Source: Afifella sp. IM 167 (GTDB lineage Bacteria; Pseudomonadota; Alphaproteobacteria; Rhizobiales; Afifellaceae). Taken from it: DNA of 64,000 nt. Position numbers and translations under genes: made by a program. Under the pieces are notes generated by a model, which worked only from the letters and a program-made list of their open reading frames with translations, was not told where the DNA came from and ran no database searches. Positions 7,917-18,674 of this stretch are shown in pieces (position 1 is the first letter of the stretch; each line of letters opens with the position of its first letter). The stretch spans positions 248,001-312,000 of the forward strand of contig NZ_NSLC01000004.1 in NCBI RefSeq assembly GCF_020144925.1. The letters run 5' to 3'.

Positions 7917-8678
7917 ATGGACTTTCTGCTTCCCGACGGGCTCGGCCTTATTCCCGCGCTGCTCCTCATCGGCGCCAGCGCGCTCTCCTCGGCGCTGGCG
8001 GCGGCCTTCGGGCTCGGCGGCGGCATCGCCATGCTGGCGGCCCTCGGCCTTGCGCTGCCGGTCCCGGCCCTCATCCCGGTGCATGGCGTCGTGCAGCTCG
8101 GCTCCAATGTCGGCCGCGCCGTCGTCCAGCGGCGCTACGCCCAGAAACGGCTCATCTGGCCTTTCGCGATCGGAGCGATCATCGGGGCGATCATCGGCGC
8201 GCAGTTCGTCGTGGCGCTGCCGGAAGCGCTCCTGAAAGTCGTGCTGGGGCTGTTCATCCTGGTGATGATCTGGACGAAGACCCCGGCGATGCGGGTCGGG
8301 GCGCAAAGGCTGCTGTTTGCAGCGGTGGGAGCGGCGACCACGTTCCTGACGATGTTCTTCGGCGCCACCGGCCCCTTCGTCGCCGCCTTCGTCGGCCCCG
8401 CCCTTTCCGACCGGCAGCAGGTCATCGCCACGCATGCGACGATGATGAGCCTGCAGCACCTCTTCAAGGTGATCGCCTTCACCGCGCTCGGCTTTGCCTT
8501 CGCGCAGTGGATTCCCATCATCGTCCTGATGGTGGCAGCCGGGTTCGCCGGCACGCTCCTCGGCACACGCGGCCTGCGGCGCATGCGCGAGGAGCAGTTC
8601 CGGCTCGGCTTCCGGATCATCGTCTCGCTGCTGGCGCTCGACATGATCCGCCGCGGCGTGATGCTGATGCTCGGCTGA
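7917..8678 (+). CDS. TSUP (TauE/SafE) family permease
   Basis: 253 residues with about eight hydrophobic segments and the family's repeated glycine-rich entry: GASALSSALAAAFGLGGGIAMLAALGLALP in two pieces near the N-terminus, and a second half starting around VGAATTFLTMFFGATGPFVAAF. TSUP proteins move sulfite, sulfonates, thiosulfate or related organic anions across the inner membrane. The substrate here is unknown and the neighbours give no clue. ATG 7917 is the first Met of the domain. It converges with gcvPB, 18 bases away. Confidence 0.85.
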   Translation: MDFLLPDGLGLIPALLLIGASALSSALAAAFGLGGGIAMLAALGLALPVPALIPVHGVVQLGSNVGRAVVQRRYAQKRLIWPFAIGAIIGAIIGAQFVVALPEALLKVVLGLFILVMIWTKTPAMRVGAQRLLFAAVGAATTFLTMFFGATGPFVAAFVGPALSDRQQVIATHATMMSLQHLFKVIAFTALGFAFAQWIPIIVLMVAAGFAGTLLGTRGLRRMREEQFRLGFRIIVSLLALDMIRRGVMLMLG

Positions 8679-8696
8679 GCGCCGAGCGCCGCCCTC

Positions 8697-10268
8697 CTAC
8701 TCGGCTGCCTCCGCCTGCTCTTCCGGTTCCGGCCGCTCCCAGCGCAGCACCGGCTTTCGTGCCGCGCTGGTCTCGTCGAGCCGCCGCCGCGGCGCAAACC
8801 GCGGCGCGTTCTCGAAACGCTCGCTCTCGCCCCGCCTTGCCGCGAAAATGAGATCGCGCAGCGCCGCCACGAAGAGGTCGAGCGAGGCGCGGCTTTCCGA
8901 TTCGGTCGGCTCGATCAGCATGGCGCCGGAAACGACGAGCGGGAAATAGACCGTCATCGGATGGAAGCCCTCGTCGATCATCGCCTTGGCGAAATCGAGC
9001 GTCGATATGCCGGTGCCTTCCAGGAAGTCGTCGTCGAAGAGAACCTCGTGCATCGAGGGATGGTCCGGGAAGGGCAGCGACATGAGGTCGGCCAGGCCGG
9101 CGCGGACGTAATTGGCGTTGAGCACCGCATCCTCGGCGACCTTCTGCATGCCGTCGGCGCCGTGCGAGAGCATCCAGGCGAAGGCGCGCACGAACATGCC
9201 CATCTGGCCGTGGAAGGCGGTCATCCGCCCGAAGGGCGCCTCGGCTTCCGCCGCGCCCTCCGTCTCGACCAGACGATAGCCTTCCTCCGTGCTGGCGATC
9301 AGCGGCAGGGGCGCATAGGGGGCGAGAGCCTCCGACAGCACCGTCGGCCCCGCGCCCGGCCCGCCGCCGCCATGCGGCGTGGAGAAGGTCTTGTGCAGGT
9401 TGATGTGCATGGCGTCGACGCCGAGATCGCCGGGCCGCACCTTGGCGAGGATGGCGTTGAGGTTGGCGCCGTCGCAGTAGAAATAGCCGCCGGCGGCATG
9501 CACGACGTCCGCGATCTCGCAGATCTGCGGCTCGAACAGGCCGCAGGTGTTGGGGTTGGTCAGCATGATCGCCGCGACCTCGCCCTCATGGGCGTTAGCG
9601 ACCTCGCGCACGGCTTCGGCGGAGACGGTGCCGTCCGGGCCGGCCCGCACGGTGACCACCTTGAAACCGAGAAGGGCCGCCGTCGCCGGATTGGTGCCGT
9701 GCGCCGATTCCGGCACCAGCACGACACGCCGGTCCTCGCCGCGCGCCTTCAGCGCCGCCTTGATCGCCATCATGCCGCAAAGCTCGCCATGGGCGCCGGC
9801 CTTGGGGCTCATGGCGACGGAGGCCATGCCCGTCAGGGTGATGAGGTAGCGGCCGCATTCGTGGATCAGCTCCAGCGCGCCCTGGACGGTGGAGACCGGC
9901 TGCAGCGGGTGGATGTCGGCAAAGCCCGGCAGGCGGGCCATCTGCTCGTTGAGCCGCGGATTGTGCTTCATCGTGCACGAGCCGAGCGGATAGATGCCCA
10001 TATCGATGGCATAGTTCTTCTGCGACAGGCGCACGTAATGGCGCATCGCCTCCGGCTCGGAGAGGGCCGGAAGGTCGAGCGCGGCCTTGCGCTCATGGCC
10101 GCCGAGGCGTGGCGCGAAATCCTCCGGCTCCTCGACGTCGACGCCGGAAATATCGGCGCGGCCGATCTCGAAGAGGAGCGGTTCCTCGATGGCCAGCGCA
10201 TGGTTGCCGGTGAAGGTCTCGCGCTTCGGCTTCATCGCCGCGATGGGGTGAAGAAGGTCGCCGCTCAT
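8697..10268 (-). CDS. gcvPB: Glycine dehydrogenase (decarboxylating) subunit 2
   Basis: 523 residues from ATG 10268, the usual size of the split P-protein beta half. It is the PLP-binding subunit: Lys293 in [12 protein letters not shown] forms the internal aldimine, next to the Gly-rich GGGGPGAG. Together with GcvPA it decarboxylates glycine and passes the aminomethyl group to lipoyl-GcvH. The start overlaps the gcvPA stop in an ATGA, implying coupled translation. It is the last gene of the gcvT-gcvH-osmC-gcvPA-gcvPB unit. An in-frame start further upstream would invade gcvPA and is not needed. Confidence 0.97.
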   Translation of the reverse strand: MSGDLLHPIAAMKPKRETFTGNHALAIEEPLLFEIGRADISGVDVEEPEDFAPRLGGHERKAALDLPALSEPEAMRHYVRLSQKNYAIDMGIYPLGSCTMKHNPRLNEQMARLPGFADIHPLQPVSTVQGALELIHECGRYLITLTGMASVAMSPKAGAHGELCGMMAIKAALKARGEDRRVVLVPESAHGTNPATAALLGFKVVTVRAGPDGTVSAEAVREVANAHEGEVAAIMLTNPNTCGLFEPQICEIADVVHAAGGYFYCDGANLNAILAKVRPGDLGVDAMHINLHKTFSTPHGGGGPGAGPTVLSEALAPYAPLPLIASTEEGYRLVETEGAAEAEAPFGRMTAFHGQMGMFVRAFAWMLSHGADGMQKVAEDAVLNANYVRAGLADLMSLPFPDHPSMHEVLFDDDFLEGTGISTLDFAKAMIDEGFHPMTVYFPLVVSGAMLIEPTESESRASLDLFVAALRDLIFAARRGESERFENAPRFAPRRRLDETSAARKPVLRWERPEPEEQAEAAE

Positions 10269-11608
10269 GCCACTGCCCTTTCCAGCGCTGCGCCGAAGGC
10301 TTCGATGTCTTCCTCGCTCGCCGTCTCCGTCGCACATACGACGAGTAGGTCGTCGAGGTCCTTTTGCGGCTCCAGCCGCGAGACCGGCAGGCCGGCGACG
10401 ATGCCTTCCGCCGCCAGCCGTTCGACGATCTCGGCCGCATTGCCCGGCAGGCGGACGGTGAACTCGTTGAAGAAGGCCTCGTTGAGGAGTTCCACGCCCG
10501 CCACCTTCGCCAGCCGATCGGCGAGCCGGCAGGCCCTGGCATGGTTCGCCCGCGCCAGCGCGCTCAGGCCCTTGGCCCCGAGGAGGGTCATATGCGCCGT
10601 GAAGGCGAGCGCGCAGAGCCCGGAATTGGTGCAGATGTTGGACGTCGCCTTGTCCCGGCGGATATGCTGCTCGCGCGTGTTCAGCGTCAGCACGAAGCCG
10701 CGCTTGCCGTCGCGATCGCGCGTCTCGCCGCAGAGCCGGCCGGGCATCTGGCGGATGTATTTCTGCTTCGTGGCGAAGAGACCCACGTAAGGCCCACCGA
10801 AATTGAGGGCGTTGCCGAGCGACTGGCCCTCGCCCACGACGATATCGGCGCCCTCAGCCCCCGGCGGCTCGATCAGACCGAGCGAGACCACCTCGGTGAA
10901 GACGGCGACGAGAAGAGCACCCTTCTCGCGGCAGCGCTCGGCGAGCGGCGCCAGGTCGATGAGGTGTCCATAAAAGGACGGCGACTGGACGACGACGCAG
11001 GCCGTCTCGTCGTCGATCCTTGAGAGAATGTCCTCCGTGCCGGCCGGATCGGGCGGCAGCGACAGGCTCTCGTCGTCCTCCATCGAGGCAAGGGTTTCCA
11101 CCACCTCGCGGTATTGCGGGTGAAGGCCGCCGGAGAGGATCGCCTTGTCGCGCCGCGTCACGCGGCAGGCCATCAGCACGGCCTCGGCGGTCGCCGTGGA
11201 GCCGTCGTACATGGAGGCGTTAGCCACTTCCATGCCGGTCAGCTCGCAGATCTGCGTCTGGAACTCGAAGAGCGTCTGCAGCGTGCCCTGGCTGATCTCC
11301 GGCTGGTAGGGCGTGTAGGAGGTCAGGAACTCGGAGCGCTGGATGATGTGGTCGACGCTCGCCGGAACATGATGGTGATAGGCGCCCGCGCCGAGGAAGA
11401 AGGGTCCCTCCCCCGCGGCGCGGTTCTTTCCGGCAAGGGCGCGCATCTGCCGCCCGACCTCGAATTCGCTCCTGTGCCCCGGAAGGTCGGGCGGCGACTT
11501 GAGCAGCTTGCCGTCCGGCACGTCCCTGAAGAGCTCGTCGATGGAGGCCGCGCCGATCGCTCTCAGCATATCGGCACGGTCCTGGTCGGTATGGGGCAGA
11601 TAGCGCAT
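10265..11608 (-). CDS. gcvPA: Glycine dehydrogenase (decarboxylating) subunit 1
   Basis: 447 residues, the standard length of the alpha half of the two-gene P-protein. It opens with [19 protein letters not shown] and contains [15 protein letters not shown] and [19 protein letters not shown], motifs conserved in GcvPA. It assembles with GcvPB as the glycine decarboxylase of the cleavage complex. A split P-protein rather than a fused gcvP is common in many bacteria. It lies 33 bases downstream of the osmC stop and overlaps gcvPB by four bases. Expression should follow the glycine riboswitch at the head of the operon. Confidence 0.96.
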   Translation of the reverse strand: MRYLPHTDQDRADMLRAIGAASIDELFRDVPDGKLLKSPPDLPGHRSEFEVGRQMRALAGKNRAAGEGPFFLGAGAYHHHVPASVDHIIQRSEFLTSYTPYQPEISQGTLQTLFEFQTQICELTGMEVANASMYDGSTATAEAVLMACRVTRRDKAILSGGLHPQYREVVETLASMEDDESLSLPPDPAGTEDILSRIDDETACVVVQSPSFYGHLIDLAPLAERCREKGALLVAVFTEVVSLGLIEPPGAEGADIVVGEGQSLGNALNFGGPYVGLFATKQKYIRQMPGRLCGETRDRDGKRGFVLTLNTREQHIRRDKATSNICTNSGLCALAFTAHMTLLGAKGLSALARANHARACRLADRLAKVAGVELLNEAFFNEFTVRLPGNAAEIVERLAAEGIVAGLPVSRLEPQKDLDDLLVVCATETASEEDIEAFGAALERAVA

Positions 11609-11641
11609 GTGCCTCCTTTCGGCCGCGCGGGCGGGAATGCC

Positions 11642-12106
11642 CTATTCGCGGAAATCCACCACGATCTCCGACTTCAGCGAATTGGCGATGAAGCAGAGCT
11701 CGTGGGCCTTGTGGTGAATCTCTTCCAGCTTGTCGTGGTCCGGCGCCTCGCCGTCGAAGACGGTCTTCGGGCGCAGGATCACCTTCACGATCGCCTTGCG
11801 GCGCGGCTCGATCACACCCAGCACGCCTTCCGCCTCGTCCTCGTAGCGGATGGGCGTGAAGCCGGATTTGCGGATGAGATCGAGGAAAAACAGCATGTGG
11901 CAGCTCGACAGGGAGGCGACGAGCCCCTCCTCCGGATCGACCGCATCCTCGCGGATGACGGCGGCCGGCAGCACGGCCGGGCCCGGCGAGGCCGGAACCT
12001 TCAGCCCTTCATCCAGCTGCCATTCATGAACACGGCTGTGCTTGTTGGCGCGCACCTCTTCGGCGTCGCCCGACCAGACGATCCTGGCGAAATAGCTACT
12101 CATCAT
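11642..12106 (-). CDS. OsmC-family peroxidase-like protein inside the gcv operon
   Basis: 154 residues with the OsmC fold signature. Two conserved cysteines are present: C69 ([18 protein letters not shown]) and C138 ([10 protein letters not shown]), the pair used by OsmC/Ohr proteins to reduce organic hydroperoxides. Ohr and OsmC proteins can be recycled by lipoylated partners such as dihydrolipoamide systems. That makes the position directly after gcvH, the lipoyl carrier, and before gcvPA suggestive. ATGs at 12106 and 12103 overlap the gcvH stop (12103-12105). Being inside the operon, it is probably also riboswitch-controlled. The peroxide substrate is unknown. Confidence 0.88.
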   Translation of the reverse strand: MMSSYFARIVWSGDAEEVRANKHSRVHEWQLDEGLKVPASPGPAVLPAAVIREDAVDPEEGLVASLSSCHMLFFLDLIRKSGFTPIRYEDEAEGVLGVIEPRRKAIVKVILRPKTVFDGEAPDHDKLEEIHHKAHELCFIANSLKSEIVVDFRE

Positions 12107-12471
12107 CCCTCGCAGAAGGTCTTGTAGGCGGCCTCGTCCATGAGGCCGTCGAGTTGGCTCTTGTCGGAGAGCTTCAGCTTGAAGAACCAGCCTTCACCCT
12201 CCGCAGCCTCATTGACCGTCTGCGGCGCCGCTTCCAATGCGGCATTGACCTCCACCACCTCGCCGGAGAGGGGCGAATAGACCTCGCTCGCCGCCTTGAC
12301 CGACTCCACGACGCCCGCCTCGTCGCCCTTTTCGAGCTTCTTGCCGGGCTCCGGCAGCTCCACAAAGACGACGTCGCCAAGCTCGGATGCGGCGTGGACG
12401 GAAATGCCGATGGTGGCGGTATCGCCCTCGACGCGCACCCATTCGTGCTCCTTGGAATAGCGGGTCGTCAT
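12103..12471 (-). CDS. gcvH: Glycine cleavage system H protein
   Basis: 122 residues from ATG 12471, typical GcvH. Lys59 in [18 protein letters not shown] is the lipoylation site. The protein shuttles the aminomethyl group between the P, T and L proteins. It sits 16 bases downstream of gcvT and its stop overlaps the start of the OsmC gene. No L-protein (lpd) gene is in the window, as is usual because Lpd is shared with other dehydrogenases. Confidence 0.97.
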   Translation of the reverse strand: MTTRYSKEHEWVRVEGDTATIGISVHAASELGDVVFVELPEPGKKLEKGDEAGVVESVKAASEVYSPLSGEVVEVNAALEAAPQTVNEAAEGEGWFFKLKLSDKSQLDGLMDEAAYKTFCEG

Positions 12472-12487
12472 ATGGATGCTCCTGATC

Positions 12488-13639
12488 TCAAGCCTGGCGG
12501 CGGTAACGGTGTGGAACGAAAGGAAGCGGGACGATTTCGGCAGGTTCCGCCCCACGGCGTCCGGAAAGGCGCACGGCCGTACCCGGCGCCGCCGCGGCGG
12601 CGGCGACATAGCCCATGGCGACCGGCGCGCCGACGGTCGGCCCGAAGCCGCCGGAGGTGACGCCGCCGATGACCGAATCGGCCTCGCCGAGGATCTGGGC
12701 CCCCTCGCGCACCGGTGCGCGGCCGGAAGGGCGCATGCCGACGCGCAGGCGGGACGGCCCCTCCGAAAGCTCGGAGAGGATGCGCTCCGCGCCTGGGAAA
12801 TCGGCCCGCTCGCGGCGCGATTTCGGAATGGCGAAAGCGAGATCGGCCTCGACGGGCGAGGTCGTCTCGTCGATGTCGTGCCCGTAGAGCGGCAGGCCGG
12901 CTTCCAGGCGCAGCGAATCGCGGGCGCCGAGGCCGACGGGGCGGACCTCCTCCTCCGCCAGCAGGGCGCGGGCGAATTCTTCCGCCCGCTCGCCGGCGAG
13001 CGAAATCTCAAAACCGTCCTCGCCGGTATAGCCGGAGCGGGAGACATGGATGTCGATCGATCCGCCGCCCGGAAGCGCGAAGGCGGCGCTCGTCACCTGC
13101 ATGAAGGAGAGCTCGGCCGCTCTGGGGCAGTGCCGCGCCATCACATCGTGCGCGGCCGGGCCCTGCAGCGCCAGCAGCGCGCGGTCGTCGGCGGCCGTCA
13201 GCATGACGTCCTCGGGCAGACGCTCGGCGAGATAGGCGTCGTCGATCTCCTTGCGGGCGGCATTGAAGACGAGGAACAGGCTGCCATCGTCCTCCTCGGC
13301 GGGCGAGCGGGCGACCATGAGGTCGTCGAGGATGCCGCCCGTTTCGAGAAGAAGGAGCGTGTAGCGCTGGCGGCCGGGCTTCAGCGCCGAAAAATTGCCG
13401 GGCGCGACGCGCTCCAGCGCCTTCGCCACGCTTTCATGGTCCGGCCCGATGAGAAACCGCTGGCCCATATGCGAGACGTCGAACAGGCCGGCCTTGTCGC
13501 GCGTCCAGTTGTGCTCGGCGATGATGCCCTCGTACTGCACGGGCATGGCATAGCCGGCGAACGGAACCATGCGTCCGCCGAGCTCGCAATGGAGGTCGTA
13601 AAGGGGGGTGTGCTTCAGCTCACTCTGTTCGGCCGCCAC
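12488..13639 (-). CDS. gcvT: Aminomethyltransferase, glycine cleavage T protein
   Basis: 383 residues if started at GTG 13639, which follows AGGAGG by four bases; an in-frame ATG at 13660 adds seven residues. The protein begins [21 protein letters not shown] in pieces and contains YDVSHMGQ-like [17 protein letters not shown] and [18 protein letters not shown], all typical GcvT. It transfers the methylene group from aminomethyl-GcvH to tetrahydrofolate, releasing ammonia. As first gene of the unit it directly follows the tandem glycine riboswitch. Longer in-frame starts would run into the aptamer and are unlikely. Confidence 0.95.
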   Translation of the reverse strand: MAAEQSELKHTPLYDLHCELGGRMVPFAGYAMPVQYEGIIAEHNWTRDKAGLFDVSHMGQRFLIGPDHESVAKALERVAPGNFSALKPGRQRYTLLLLETGGILDDLMVARSPAEEDDGSLFLVFNAARKEIDDAYLAERLPEDVMLTAADDRALLALQGPAAHDVMARHCPRAAELSFMQVTSAAFALPGGGSIDIHVSRSGYTGEDGFEISLAGERAEEFARALLAEEEVRPVGLGARDSLRLEAGLPLYGHDIDETTSPVEADLAFAIPKSRRERADFPGAERILSELSEGPSRLRVGMRPSGRAPVREGAQILGEADSVIGGVTSGGFGPTVGAPVAMGYVAAAAAAPGTAVRLSGRRGAEPAEIVPLPFVPHRYRRQA

Positions 13640-13699
13640 TTGACCTCCTGCGCCAGACATGGACACGCAAACGGGCATTGAGCCCGCACGCGCCCCCTC

Positions 13700-13905
13700 T
13701 GTCGCAGAACCTGAGAGATTCCCGGCGTCGGGCGCCTCGCCCGGGCCGGTTACTCCTTCGGTGAGCCGCCGGCGAAAGGCCGGTGCCGCTTTCCAGAGTG
13801 TCGCTCGCCGTGCGGTCCCTGGCGCCTGAGAGTTTCCGGGGCGGTTGCTCCTTCGGCGTCCGTCTTCCGGCGCAAAGGCCTTCAAACAGAACTCTCCCGC
13901 ACGGC
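13700..13905 (-). promoter_or_regulatory. Tandem glycine riboswitch (gcvT motif)
   Basis: Read on the minus strand there are two consecutive glycine aptamers. The first starts with GCGGGAGAG near 13903, has CGCCGAAGGAGCAA, and closes with CTCTCAGG at 13825-13832. The second has CACCGAAGGAGTAA and closes with TCTCTCAGG at 13710-13717. These GGAGAG / CCGAAGGAG / CTCTCAGG blocks are the conserved gcvT-motif core. It ends about 60 bases before gcvT. Known tandem glycine riboswitches usually switch glycine cleavage genes on when glycine is abundant. Confidence 0.95.
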
Positions 13906-13945
13906 TTATCAGCCGTTGCGGGCCGCGACTCGACCCGCGGGCGCC

Positions 13946-13973
13946 ATCATCGGCATCGGCGCGAAGGAGTCAA
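13946..13973 (-). promoter_or_regulatory. Candidate promoter of the gcv operon
   Basis: On the minus strand TTGACT (13968-13973), a 16-base spacer, then GATGAT (13946-13951). It is a good -35 with a 4/6 match -10, placed about 40 bases before the first aptamer. A GANTC (CcrM) site at 13967-13971 overlaps the -35. Weak evidence. Confidence 0.35.
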
Positions 13974-14021
13974 CGCACCGCATTCCTTTTACCCAAAGGT
14001 ATGATCCCCGGGCAGGCCGAA

Positions 14022-14591
14022 TCAGCGTTTCGCTTCCTCGTCGAAGCCGACATAGATGATGTAGTCGCGGTCCTGGCCGGGCGAGGGAACCGTCAGCTCG
14101 TAGACCTGCGAGAACACGGCCGACAGCTCCGGCCCGATGGTGACCGGGACACGGTAGAGCTCGGAGGCGAGCACGTTTTCCTCATTCTTGACGATGACCA
14201 CGCGCACCGGCACCTCGACGCTGGTGGGGCCGCCCTGCGGGCCGGCGAGGACGCGGCCGGCGACGCCGATGCGGATCGTGACGTTGCCCGCCGTGTCGTA
14301 GAGGCATTCGCGGGCCGTATCGCCGAGGCCGGCCTGCCAGACGACGTTGTCGGCCGTCTCCTCCTTGCCGCGGGCAAAGCGCCGGATCGTCTGCGTATCG
14401 GCCTTGACGCGCAGCTCCGGGCAGTAATCCGGGCCGATATAGCGGCGCAGATCGACTTGGCCGTCGGCCGTCTTCGGCGCGTCGCCGGCGTTTTTCGAGC
14501 CGCCTCCGAAACCGCCGAGACTGGTGCAGGCGGCGAGGAGGAGCGGAAGGAGAAGAAGGCTGGCGGAGGGAAGGAACCGGAAACGACGCAC
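14022..14591 (-). CDS. Putative lipoprotein of unknown function
   Basis: 189 residues from a GTG at 14591, giving VRRFRFLPSASLLLLPLLLAACTS: a signal peptide with a good lipobox (LAAC). The mature protein has a Gly-rich linker, then QVDLRRYIGPDYCPELRVKADTQTIRR split around a cysteine, and a beta-rich C-terminal half. It is probably an outer- or inner-membrane-anchored periplasmic protein; I do not recognise the family. A GTG at 14681 in the same frame is an alternative start but would bury the signal peptide. No clear Shine-Dalgarno decides between them. It is divergent from ccrM. Confidence 0.65.
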   Translation of the reverse strand: MRRFRFLPSASLLLLPLLLAACTSLGGFGGGSKNAGDAPKTADGQVDLRRYIGPDYCPELRVKADTQTIRRFARGKEETADNVVWQAGLGDTARECLYDTAGNVTIRIGVAGRVLAGPQGGPTSVEVPVRVVIVKNEENVLASELYRVPVTIGPELSAVFSQVYELTVPSPGQDRDYIIYVGFDEEAKR

Positions 14592-14695
14592 GACGGACCC
14601 ATGAACTGAAGAAGGAGCGGCCGGCTCTATAGCAGTCCCGGCGCGCAAGTTTAAGGGCAAGGCGACAGCGCGGGCCGCCACGCCTTCACGGAGCC

Positions 14696-15920
<1,225 letters not shown>

Positions 15921-15953
15921 CGCCAAGCGCCAGCCCGGTGCGCCGCAGGCGGC

Positions 15954-16586
15954 TCAGCCGAGCGGCACGCCCGCCTGAAGCAGATCGGCGCGGAGCTTCT
16001 CGGCGCCGGTGAAATGCACGGCCTGCCAGCCGGCGCGGCGGGCGCCGTCCACATTGGCCTCGCTGTCGTCGATGAAGAAGGTCGCCGCCGGATCCAGCCC
16101 GAAGGCCTCGGCGTGGCGGTGGAAGATTTCGGGGTCCGGCTTGATGAGGCCGAGTTCGGCCGAGACGGTGATGCCGCGCGATTCCTCCAGGAACGGAAAA
16201 CGCGCCCGCGCCTCGGCAAAGGTGTCGGCGGCGAAGTTGGTCAGCATGGTCACGTCCGTGCCGCCGGCGATGACCGAGCGAAAGAGGTTTACGCTCTCCT
16301 CATAGGCATGCGGGACCATCATCGCCCAGCGGGCACGGAAGGCGCGGATCAGCTCCGCCTTGTCCGGATGGCGCGCAATCGCCTCGGCCTCGGCCTCTTC
16401 CCAGGGACGGCCGCGATCCTGCTCGACGTTCCAGCCGCTGGAGCAGACCTCGCTCAGAAAGAAATCCCGCTCGGCCTCGTCCGGGATGAGCTCAGCGAAG
16501 GCGAGATGGGGGTCGTAGTGGAGAAGCACCCGGCCGATATCGAAGACGACGTGGCGGACGGGCGGGGCGGAGGGCTGGGTCATCAT
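15954..16586 (-). CDS. HAD-superfamily hydrolase (YihX-like)
   Basis: About 210 residues. Motif I is VVFDIGRVLLHYD: the nucleophile Asp is present and the usual second Asp is Gly, which is normal in the YihX-like branch (FDLGNVL form). Motif II is MLTNF, and motifs III/IV are KPDPEIF and FFIDDSEANVDGA. It is a cytosolic phosphatase, probably acting on a small sugar phosphate; the substrate is unknown. ATGs at 16586 and 16583 are both plausible, with no strong Shine-Dalgarno. It converges with ccrM and lies just upstream of mutY on the same strand. Confidence 0.85.
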   Translation of the reverse strand: MMTQPSAPPVRHVVFDIGRVLLHYDPHLAFAELIPDEAERDFFLSEVCSSGWNVEQDRGRPWEEAEAEAIARHPDKAELIRAFRARWAMMVPHAYEESVNLFRSVIAGGTDVTMLTNFAADTFAEARARFPFLEESRGITVSAELGLIKPDPEIFHRHAEAFGLDPAATFFIDDSEANVDGARRAGWQAVHFTGAEKLRADLLQAGVPLG

Positions 16587-16629
16587 GGCCCGCAATAACC
16601 GGCAACGGACGGCAAATCCATGACAGCCC

Positions 16630-17814
16630 TCACCCGCCGAGGCGGGCGCCGCGACTGGAGCCGGGGAGCGCGGCCTCGACGACCTTCAGCATGAGGCTCG
16701 GAAGGCCGGCCCCCTTCAGGTCGGAGAGATCGTGCCACCAGAAGCCTGGCGGGGCCTTCGCGTCCGCCGGCAGCTCGGCCGCCCAGACTGTCATCCTGAG
16801 CTCGATATGGGTGAAGATGTGGGTGACCTCGCCGCCGCGCTTTTCCCAGGGCGCGGCGAGCGGCGGCTTCGGCATCCCCGTCACCGCCTCCGTCACCCAG
16901 TCGGAGTTCGGTATTTCGGCCATCCCGCCGAGAAGGCCCTTGGGGGGCCGGCGGGAAAGGAGGATCTGGCCATTCCTGGCCGCGGGTCCACTGCCTGCGG
17001 GGCCCCTGCCAGCCGGGCGAAGCGCCACGAAGGCGGCGGCGAACTTCTTCGCCCGGGCGCGCTTTTTCGCCTTCACCGGAAAGGCCCCCTGCTCGCCTCT
17101 CGCCCTTGCGGCGCAGATCGCATCCAGCGGGCAGAGGGCACAGGCAGGCCGCTTCGGCGTGCAGATGGTGGCGCCGAGATCCATCAGCGCCTCGGTGAAC
17201 TCACCGGGGCGAGATTGCGGCATGAGCGGGCGCAGCGCCTCGCGCACATCCGCCTTGCCCGCCGGCATCGGCGTGTCGATGGCGAAGAGGCGGGTGACGA
17301 CGCGCTCCACATTGCCGTCGACCGCCGGCACCGGCTCGCCGAAGGCGATCGCGGCGATGGCGGCGGCGGTATAGGGACCGATGCCGGGAAGCTCGGCGAG
17401 CGCCGCGGCGCTTTCAGGGAGCCGGCCGGCGTGCTCCCCGGCAACATGGCGGGCGCAGGCGACGAGGTTGCGGGCGCGAGAGTAGTATCCGAGCCCCGCC
17501 CAGGCGGCCATGATCTCCGCCTCCGGCGCCGCGGCGAGGGCGGCGAAATCCGGCCAGCGCGCGGTGAAATCGTGGAAATAGGGCGCGACCGCCTTCACGC
17601 CGGTCTGCTGCAGCATGATTTCGGAGAGCCAGACCCGGTAGGGATCGGGGCGCTCGCCCCTCGCCCGCGCCTTCGGGCCGGTGCGCCAGGGAAGCGTGCG
17701 GGCATGGCGGTCGTACCAGGCAAGGAGAAGGCTTGCGGCAAGAGCGTCCTCGCCGCTTTCCGCATCGCCCGCGCCTTTGGGAGCGGGGATCGCTCGACCG
17801 GGTCGTGGGCTCAT
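16630..17814 (-). CDS. mutY: A/G-specific adenine glycosylase
   Basis: 394 residues from ATG 17814. Catalytic Glu65 lies in LSEIMLQQTGV, the helix-hairpin-helix LPGIGPYTA follows at 142-150, and Asp166 is in AVDGNVERV. The 4Fe-4S ligands C218-x6-C225-x2-C228-x5-C234 are complete, and a NUDIX-like C-terminal domain for 8-oxoG recognition follows. It removes adenine mispaired with 8-oxoguanine. An upstream in-frame extension lacks conserved sequence. The mutY - DUF721 - DsbA-like - smc order agrees with other Hyphomicrobiales chromosomes as I remember them. Confidence 0.95.
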   Translation of the reverse strand: MSPRPGRAIPAPKGAGDAESGEDALAASLLLAWYDRHARTLPWRTGPKARARGERPDPYRVWLSEIMLQQTGVKAVAPYFHDFTARWPDFAALAAAPEAEIMAAWAGLGYYSRARNLVACARHVAGEHAGRLPESAAALAELPGIGPYTAAAIAAIAFGEPVPAVDGNVERVVTRLFAIDTPMPAGKADVREALRPLMPQSRPGEFTEALMDLGATICTPKRPACALCPLDAICAARARGEQGAFPVKAKKRARAKKFAAAFVALRPAGRGPAGSGPAARNGQILLSRRPPKGLLGGMAEIPNSDWVTEAVTGMPKPPLAAPWEKRGGEVTHIFTHIELRMTVWAAELPADAKAPPGFWWHDLSDLKGAGLPSLMLKVVEAALPGSSRGARLGG

Positions 17815-18078
17815 GAACGGGCCGAAAAGGGCGGCCGGAATGGCAAAAGGAAGCGCGGAGCGGCCAGAAGAGCGGGCTCCTGCCCGCTCGAGGACCGCGA
17901 CACGGCAGGCTGAAGCCATCTCGACGCCCGAAGGATATGGCGCATTCGCCGTGCAACTTCGTTGCGTTTACAGGTCCACGACCTAGACTGAAGCATCTGT
18001 CACATCGTTTCGAAGAGGGCGCCGATTGCAAGCGCGATCCGCCGTGTTTTCCACCATCCAGCGCCTGCCGGTCGCGGC
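17815..18078. other. Divergent gap between mutY and the DciA-like gene
   Basis: 264 bp. Its middle part (about 17930-18030) is less GC-rich than the flanks, as expected for two promoters. No tRNA, small ORF with a signal, or strong repeat was seen. Confidence 0.4.
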
Positions 18079-18549
18079 ATGACCCGCCCGGTCCTGAAAA
18101 GCCGCGCCAAACCGATCGGCGAACTGATCGGCGGAACGCTCGACCCGCTCCTGAGGAAGCGCGGGCTGGCGCGCGCCGAGCTGATCCAGTGGTGGCCGGA
18201 GATCGTCGGGCCGCGCTATGCCGGCGTCACGGCGCCGCAGCGCATTTCCTGGCCGCGCACCGGCGAGGGACGCGCGGCGACGCTCATCATCCATGTCGAT
18301 CCGGCCGTGGCCCTGCCGCTTTCCTACGAACTCGACGGCGTGCGCGACCGGCTGAACGGCTTTCTCGGCTTTCGCGCCGTCGGGGCGATCCGTCTCGTCC
18401 AGCACCCGTTTGCCGCGCCGAAGGAAGAAAAGCCACGTCCCCCCGACGCGGAGGTCGAGGCGCGCCTGACGCCGCGGCTCGCGGGCGTGGAAGGCCCGCT
18501 GCGCGAGGCGCTCGCCAAGCTCGGCAAGGCCATCCTCTCGCGCTCGTGA
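18079..18549 (+). CDS. DUF721/DciA-family protein
   Basis: 156 residues. The N-terminal half (PIGELIGGTLDPLLRKRGLARAELIQWWPEIVGPRYA in pieces, IIHVDPAVALPLSYE) matches the DUF721 domain. DciA, the defining member, helps load the replicative helicase DnaB in bacteria that lack DnaC. The tail is charged. Whether this member performs that role is inference from family. It is followed by the DsbA-like gene 125 bp downstream. Confidence 0.8.
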   Translation: MTRPVLKSRAKPIGELIGGTLDPLLRKRGLARAELIQWWPEIVGPRYAGVTAPQRISWPRTGEGRAATLIIHVDPAVALPLSYELDGVRDRLNGFLGFRAVGAIRLVQHPFAAPKEEKPRPPDAEVEARLTPRLAGVEGPLREALAKLGKAILSRS

Positions 18550-18674
18550 GGGCGCGGAAGGCAGTTCGGCTCTTTGACGCCACATTCATTCGTCCTAAAC
18601 CCCACCCGAAAGCCAGCGTTCAGGCCCGGTTCACGCCATCTCAGCGAGCCTTGCCGGCCACAGGAGGATTGACC

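Noticed and set aside
12715-13104. Plus-strand frames opposite gcvT and the riboswitch
   Set aside because: They are antisense to gcvT, very Arg-rich, and lack start signals.
17815-18078. tRNA or small RNA in the mutY-DciA gap
   Set aside because: No cloverleaf arms or CCA end could be found. The gap is better explained by two promoters.
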